DNA of 64,000 bases from Rhodosorus marinus (Eukaryota > Rhodophyta > Stylonematophyceae > Stylonematales > Stylonemataceae), in contig JAMWBK010000010.1 of the NCBI GenBank assembly GCA_029953675.1, forward strand, positions 496,001-560,000. Reading direction: 5' to 3'. Both the position numbers and the translations under genes were made by a program. How positions within the stretch are numbered: position 1 is the stretch's first letter; each line of letters begins with the position of its first letter. The notes beneath the pieces were generated by a model that worked only from the letters and a program-made list of their open reading frames with translations, made no database searches and had not been told where the DNA came from. This document shows positions 58,045-64,000 of this stretch, piece after piece.

Positions 58045-58969
58045 ATGAATATTAGTTCAGTATATAGACTGTTTGGAGGACGGTCTGCTCCGTCCAGATA
58101 TGTTTTCAGGAGGTTTGCTGGATCTGGGCAGACGGATTGGAATGAGTTCCAGAAGATCTATTTCAGGACTGAAGAGCAGATGAAGGGGGATGAAGGACTG
58201 CATAATACGCATCCTTACTCAAATCTGGAGTTCCACGTCAGGAAAAAGAGGGATGGCTTGAAACCGGAGAGCAAAGTAGGAGGCAAGGCGAGGTTCGCAC
58301 GGGTGCGTATCAAGTATGACCTCTCAGGATCGGTGGTTCCGTTCAACCTGCTTTGGTTTGATCGTCTGTTCTAGAGGAAACTATGAGCATTCTGTGGGCC
58401 TGTTCTCTATGAACCCCCTACCCATTGTTGACTTATTCCTCTCCAATGTTTTGCAGGTTGTGGACGAGGACGGGTGGGGTTGGGGTCGTGGATCCAGAAA
58501 AACTGCTCGTGCGCACGTCAAAGTGAAGTTCGGAAATGGACAGTTCATTGTTAACCAGTCGAATCTGCAGACCTTCTTCAGCATTATTCACTATCGAGAG
58601 TGGGCGCTGAAGCCACTAGAAGTTATTCAGGGCCTTGGAAAGTTTGACGTTCATGCATACGTCACGGGATCAGGACATTCAGGTAAGGCTTCCCAAAAGC
58701 TAGGGCCGTCATCTTGCGCCCAGTCTGAACGTCCTAGCCTAACGTTTCCGATCGAATGCTTTTCCATCTCAGCGAAAGCTCAGGCAATAATGACTGCCCT
58801 CTCAAGGGCTCTGGTCAGCTATCAACCAGACACACGACCAATCCTTGAATCGTACATAGTTCCTAGTTTTTTTCCTCACAACTTGCTGCAGACAGATCGC
58901 AGACAAAAGGAATCCAGTACTGCAGGAAACGAGGGTGCGCGTATGGCTGAGCAGTGGAAGAAGCGCTAG
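58045..58969 (+). CDS. MRPS9: Mitochondrial small-subunit ribosomal protein uS9m, 226 aa
   Basis: Three exons (58045-58302, 58457-58682, 58773-58969) give 227 codons. A basic leader (Arg-rich, with RYVFRRFAGSG) fits a mitochondrial presequence. A charged N-terminal extension to about residue 85 is typical of mitochondrial, not bacterial, S9. The uS9 core starts VDEDGWGWGRGSRKTARAHV. It continues with FGNGQFIVN, PLEVIQGLGKFDVHAYVTG and the signature-like segment GSGHS...KAQAIMTALSRALVSYQP, and it ends with a basic AEQWKKR tail that reaches the P site. The third exon joins with CAG|CG, which restores the spacing of the family SGQA motif as SAKA. There is an insertion of about ten residues before the basic tail. 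The ATG at 58045 follows an in-frame GTG. Confidence 0.93.
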
Positions 58970-60211
58970 AATACACCCGACCGTCTACTACCGTTTACTC
59001 CCTCCTTTCAAGTCCTCGGAGATACTGGAGAACTGCCCTGCCAACCAAGAGTTTGACTGTCTGTCACTCTTGCTTGCCCTAACCCAACTTGGACAAGAAC
59101 CAGTGTTAACAAAGCAATCCTTCAGCGTAGAATCTTAAGAGAATGTTGGTCAAGCGGATGGGCTGTTCACTTGCTCCCTTCCACCTGCAAGCATTGGCAG
59201 CCTGATGAAGTGAAAGCTTCGGTCGGAGACAGCTGCCTCATTGCTACAGGTTACACTGATCATTATTTTTTTTCTGTTCTCAACATAAAACGATTCAAGC
59301 CGCTTAACTTTCTAAACCGTCATTGTGAATGGTCTGAACTGGTGCATGAGTCCTCAAACAGCCTCCTTCAGGAAGTCCATTAGGTGGGAGCAGACTGACC
59401 GGCGCTCGTAGATGGTTCTTATGCTTTCATGGCTTTGCAATACACCAGCTCCAAAGTGGAGCGCCTCCAGATAGTTGCTAAACTGCTTCGTGGCAACCTC
59501 GTCGTCTATCGATGCTCACGAGTATGGTGCTGCTCACGGACGCCGTGTATTCATCGTGGACTGTCCATGGTGGAGAATGAAAGCCGCCTAGCTTACCACA
59601 GCGGTATTCTGCTACAATTTTTTTTTTTGAGGATAGGACTAACGACAGTAGCCGCTTGTACATGAGCACTGCCTTATCTAAATCAACACAGTGAGAGGAA
59701 TTCAATGCATTGTCTCGGAGTGCAGATCCCATTGAGTAAACTAGCAAATTGCGCTCTGCTCCAATACCCTAGTCAGAATCTGGATGAAGACGCGTTGGGT
59801 TTCCGTCAGAAAACCATCGTCGAACTCCTTTATCGAATTGATTTTCGCAATCGTTGATGTGACCGGTAGGCCGTGGCAGGACAGGTCTTGTGAGGATTGG
59901 TCTGAGGTTGCAATCTTCAGCGGCTTCCTCAGGTAGCGTTTCACAATGTCATGGACGCGGACAGGAAGTCAATTGTGACCATCTTCCCATTACTAGTCTT
60001 GAACTGAAGGCGTTGTAGCATTCGCGGAGTCCTCACTAAAGCTTGGGGATGTTGGGGCATGGACGGGGAAGCTTAACCTTAGTTCGGTGGTAGGGCTAGG
60101 GCTGTCTTGGAATTTAGTTTGCTGGTGAGAAGTGCGTATGAGGAGCTCGTCCAGGGGCCTCCAGTAGTTGTTTCAAAGGGTGTCTGGCAGGTTTTGCTGT
60201 TTTCGCTCAGA
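58970..60211. other. Gene-free stretch, 1.2 kb
   Basis: No exon, RNA gene or repeat is recognised. The last 100 bp are G-rich and probably the leader of the SNAPC4-like gene. Confidence 0.4.
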
Positions 60212-63200
60212 ATGTCGAACTCTGACGAGCTTTACTTGAGAGAATTCGAGAGCGATGATGATTTCGACGTGGACGACATGCCTGAGGACGGGGACGTTTC
60301 AGATCTGCAGTTTTTCAATATCGTTCACGATGAGGAGGAGGAAGAGTATGAGTATTCTGGGACTGGGGAGGAACCTCTACCTTCAGGAAGACTGAAGAGG
60401 CATCGCTCTGTTGACTGGTCTTCATCTGAGGGTCATAGAGTCTCCGCAAGCGCGGAGGGTGGTGTCGAGGAGAGTGACGATAGCACAGAAATACATCTGG
60501 CAATACAAGAGGAACTCGAACGAGAGAAAGCGATTCAACTGAGCAAAGCAGTAGATGATGGAAAGCTTGGTCCTCCTTCTCGGCAACGCAGTAGGACGTC
60601 CCTTGCAAAATCTTCTGCTGAGCGCTCGAGTTTTGCGGGCGTCGATAGCAGAAACGCGGACGTGCAATCGGTGGCGGAGAAAGCGCTGAGTGAGAATCGG
60701 AACCTCCAGTCCGTGCTGCGGGATCGAATGGAGTTCTTGCGCCAGAAGGTTGCTCGGGTCTCTTCATTTCTCGCAGCGCTGAGGGAATCTCAATTCCAGC
60801 TTCTACACAGCAGCAACCTCGAGAACTCGAGCACAAAGAAGGAGAGGGGAAATCACATCCTCGCCGCCTCAGGATTCTTCCCGTCCCAGCGATGGTATCT
60901 AAGGCCCTTCGGCACATCCTACTTTGCTCTTCCTCCACTGAAGAAAGATGGATGGAATGGTAGGCTGTACCGAGACCCTTGGAAACTATTAACCATCGGT
61001 TATCCGCGAGGACTGATTTCGAGCTCTATGACTCCGTGAAAAAAAAAACAGTTCGTACGCCGTGGACTTCGACGTCATCGCAAAAACCCAGCTCAGACCA
61101 GCAGCGTTTGGGTTCGAAACGGCGAAAATGGACGGTTAAAGAAAAGAGGGCCCTGGCGACGATGGTCGTCCAGGAAACGCGAAGGATACGCTGTCAGGAC
61201 GTTATGAGGAGAGCTCAGGCGGAATCTGAAACTTCCAACGCACTGTACGTACAGGAGGAGTTCAGCCGAATTCGGAACGCGTCCGCAGAGACTGTGGTGG
61301 AAGACGCCAGGGCTTGGGACCTCAAGATATGGAGATCTGCTCTTGATCATGCTCAGTTGCCTGAGCTCCAAGGTGGGATGCTTTTCGCGGGCACTCTCTG
61401 CCCTGGGAAAACTGCAGAATTGTTCTAACAAGAGGTTATATGTGTAGTTCGAACTCCAGCGGACTGTCGGTGCGTGTTCGTGAACCAAATCGCGCCATGG
61501 GTCAAGCGCGACTCGTGGACAGAAGACGAGGACGCTCAATTGCTTTCCCTGGTCAGAGCAAGCCCGACCCGACGATGGGTGAGTAATTATGCACGCACCC
61601 GTCTTCTGGATAACGCGATGTTTGACGCATCCTATTCTCCTGTCAAAGGTTTCCATTGCTAGCATGCTTGGCAATGGAAGGACTGCCCTTCAGTGTCTTC
61701 GTCGCACAAAGCAGCTGAGCGACGCAACTTCGGAACGGGCCGAGTGGTCCAAGAGTGACGACTTGAAACTCTCTGAAGCCGTAAAAAAGCACGTTGATGG
61801 GGATTGGCGGGGCATAAGCAACGCCATAGCCGGGAAAAGCCCGCAGCAATGCCTTTATCGGTGGACCCGAGTAGGCTTACTTCATTCATATTTGGTCCGT
61901 GGCATGGATTCGAGGCTTACTCAGTCTTGCCCCCGCCGCTCGTTCGATCAGGTTATCAACCCATCAATTCGCAAAGGTCGATGGACTGGAGAAGAAGACG
62001 CGCTTTTGCGGAGTGCAGTTTTAAAACGGAAGCCGGGGGAATGGTAAGCTCGTAAACCAATCCAGCCACGAAAACCAAGGACACCACGTTGATGCCGGAA
62101 CCTGCCCTCAAAAAACTCGAACAGGACTCGCATAGCACAAGACGTCCCCGGACGGTCTGATGTACAATGCAGAGAGAGATGGATGAACGTCCTCAGCCCT
62201 GACGTAAGAAAATCATCCTGGTCTGCCGAAGAGGAACAGCTGCTTATCACCGCAGTATCCAGGTAACTCCAGCACCCCCAACCTCCACCGCAACCATCCC
62301 AACAGATTTCCGTCTTCCCACCTTTCTCCCCCCATGTCCACCACTCATCCGTTAGACACCGCCCGTAACTACATCATCACCATCCCTCTGCTTCCTCTGC
62401 CATTACTATCGAACCAATCCAGTTTTTCCTCTTTTTTTTATCGAAATCAATTACAGGCATTGCACCGGTTTTACTTTTTCCGTTATTTTATCGTGGACTC
62501 AATATTCTTGAATTACCATATTTTCTATGACATTGATTTCTGAAACTTTTTTGGTAGCACTTCCGTATCTAATTTTTAGTAGTTTTTCAATTCACGCCAA
62601 AGCAGAAACGAAATAATTGTTGTTTTGATATATTTAAATAGGTTTTCAGGAGGACGCATATTTTTTGGCTTTTTCGGATGAGCGCTGGTTGTATTGAATC
62701 TTGTCCATTTCTCAGTCTTTTTGTTTTGTTTTGCTTTGTTTTTACGTTTTGAATCGGAATCTGGTTCACACTCTGGGGAAAGGAAACCGGTTTTGAGGAG
62801 AGCGAGGGAGTTAAGGGAATATGATTCTGTCTGTATTTTCGTTCTTTTGTTGATGGATTTCGGAGGATGTGTGTGTCTGTTTTTTTTTTTTGGGGGGGGT
62901 AGAAAGAGGTTGCCTGCATTTGTACTCTGGGAATGTAAATAGCTAAGAAGGGAATGGATCTGCGTTTGAAGGCTTGTGTTCTCCCGCGGTGCCGGGAAAG
63001 AGTTCCTTTCACAGTCGTTCGGTGGATTTTGAGTTCTCTTTACAGCTTCCTCGCGCGTTTGTTGTTTTTTCTCGCTTTTGCTTCACCAATGTCTCTTACA
63101 CGAGTGTGGTTTGTTCACAATTTTGCGCTTTGTCAAACAGGTATGGGGAGGGCAAATGGTCCCAGATCGCCGCGGCAGTGGGCCATGGTCGACGGCCGCA

Positions 63201-63557
63201 TCGATGTCGCTCACACTGGCAGAAGCATTTGAAACAGAAGCAGCATCCAGCGCTCACATCAGGTAATATATTCCGGGAACACCCCCGCCCACCGCCCCCC
63301 CAAAAACTCCCTCCGCATCTTGCCGATTCCACAACTACCCATACCCTACCGCTGTCTTTGAAATCCGTCCAAACCTCGCAACCTCCGTCTTCAAGCTCCT
63401 AACTGGCCAGAATCTCATTTCAAGAACCCACCACACCAACTGAAATCACCATCTCCTTCGTTTTTTGTTTGTTTTTTTGGCAGCCCCCGAGTTCGCTCGG
63501 AATGATCCCCTTCCGGAGGACGCAACTGCACAGCGATCAAAAAAGAATGCCCTCTAG
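60212..63557 (+). CDS. SNAPC4: SNAPC4 (SNAP190)-like multi-Myb protein, 615 aa
   Basis: Eight exons are 60212-60959, 61052-61372, 61448-61578, 61649-61870, 61952-62043, 62125-62262, 63141-63262 and 63484-63557. They sum to 616 codons. An acidic Asp/Glu/Ser N-terminus (residues 1-95) precedes a coiled-coil (about 100-210) and then tandem Myb repeats: WTEDEDAQLLSLVRA, WSKSDDLKLSEAVKKH, WTGEEDALLRSAV and WSAEEEQLLITAV. Each has the second and third Trp or a substitute. GRTALQCLRR and GRSDVQCRERW are the recognition-helix patterns. Repeat spacing and the half repeat (RTPADCRCVFV) in front match SNAPC4, the largest SNAPc subunit that binds the PSE of snRNA promoters for Pol II and Pol III. Intron 6 is 878 bp, far longer than others here. 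The C-terminus is short compared with animal SNAPC4. Confidence 0.85.
62263..63140 (+). other. Unusually long intron of the SNAPC4-like gene
   Basis: The donor AG|GTAACT and the acceptor CAAACAG|GTATGG give 878 bp. It splits the last Myb repeat between its first and second helix. The inside is T-rich (62.4-62.9 kb), with a run of T followed by a run of G at about 62881-62900. No nested exon or RNA gene was recognised. Confidence 0.75.
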
Positions 63558-64000
63558 GTGGGAGAATCATTCGACACGTGTTAGTATTCCACTCGCAGAA
63601 CTTCCAGAGAACACATTTTCATTTGTTATCGGAAGGAAGCCTTGCTTCGATTTTTAGATTATTTTCTTGCATCCGTTTTACAGTATTTAATATTTATTAC
63701 AATTACAATTATCATGTGTCGTAAAACTGTTGTTTTTACCCTCCGGCATTATGGTCGTGACGGGACTGAAAAATATTCTAAATACTTACCGTTTACAGTG
63801 AAAGGAAAAAAAATCTCCAATCACTTGCTGTAAAATTTTTTGTATTCAAATATACGAAAAATTGATCACGGGGAAAAACAAACAAATCGAATAGGCATCT
63901 AAATTATACTTAAAATCAGAAATCCATAACATATGCAAATTCTGCCCAAAAAGGATGAAGTGGTCTGGGCAGTGGTTGTTCGGGGGGTTGGGTGGGGGGT
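63558..64000. other. Gene-free end of window
   Basis: AT-rich 3' flank of the SNAPC4-like gene. Nothing else is recognised. Confidence 0.4.

Noticed and set aside
60315-60938. 207-codon open frame opposite the acidic N-terminus of the SNAPC4-like gene
   Set aside because: Low-complexity acidic codons rarely give stops on the reverse strand; no motif.
1-64000. Search for a clustered novel system (defence, biosynthetic, CRISPR, transposon)
   Set aside because: Genes are single-copy housekeeping or orphan loci with long gaps and mixed strands. No CRISPR-like repeats, transposase, reverse transcriptase or clustered biosynthetic set was seen.

Overview
This is a nuclear genome fragment from a photosynthetic or formerly photosynthetic eukaryote, most likely a non-green alga. 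Genes are monocistronic and mostly split by short GT-AG introns of about 50-150 bp. Products are eukaryotic (ASF1, ESCRT-III CHMP2B, ER FKBP, mitochondrial carrier, SNAPC4-type Myb protein, BLTP2/Hobbit). There is also a nuclear gene for a bacterial-type Mfd with a plastid-like leader. A red alga fits, but nothing in the window fixes the lineage. No tRNA, rRNA, CRISPR array or intact transposon was seen. Exon joins were deduced by eye from splice sites and reading frame. For the recognised genes and the large HEAT-like gene, the joined exons sum to an exact multiple of three. The exception is the ARM-like gene at 55.6-57.4 kb, whose middle exons are unresolved.

Layout. 0-1.2 kb: tandem repeats. 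2.6-3.4 kb (-): five-TM orphan. 5.2-6.0 kb (+): ASF1, and 6.1-6.9 kb (-): CHMP2B, tail to tail. 8.7-9.7 kb (+): secretory FKBP. 10.1-11.2 kb (-): mitochondrial carrier. 13.4-14.7 kb (-): aspartylglucosaminidase. 15.8-16.9 kb (+): alpha/beta hydrolase, whose coding end overlaps that of a 3-hydroxyacyl-CoA dehydrogenase (16.8-18.2 kb, -). A second, catalytically altered dehydrogenase paralogue runs the other way (19.6-20.7 kb, +), with a four-copy ~185-bp tandem repeat between the two. 21.7-22.4 kb (+): tandem HhH-like protein, convergent with Mfd (22.6-25.5 kb, -). 27.1-28.1 kb (+): CitE/CLYBL-like lyase. 29.5-30.0 kb (+): orphan. 31.5-38.9 kb (+): 2,208-aa BLTP2/Hobbit/SABRE lipid-transfer protein. 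39.9-41.9 kb (+): TruB-like protein apparently lacking the catalytic Asp. 43.8-45.0 kb (+): intronless ATP sulfurylase. 48.3-55.4 kb (+): 15-exon, 1,919-aa HEAT-like protein. 55.6-57.4 kb (-): ARM-like protein. 58.0-59.0 kb (+): mitochondrial uS9. 60.2-63.6 kb (+): SNAPC4-like Myb protein.

There is no operon logic. Neighbours are functionally unrelated apart from the dehydrogenase pair, which probably arose by duplication. Intergenic regions are long (up to 3.3 kb) and hold several local tandem repeats and hairpins. I found no convincing multi-gene novel system. The most interesting items are single genes: two paralogue or homologue proteins with altered catalytic residues, a plastid Mfd without the UvrA-binding module, and several orphans.
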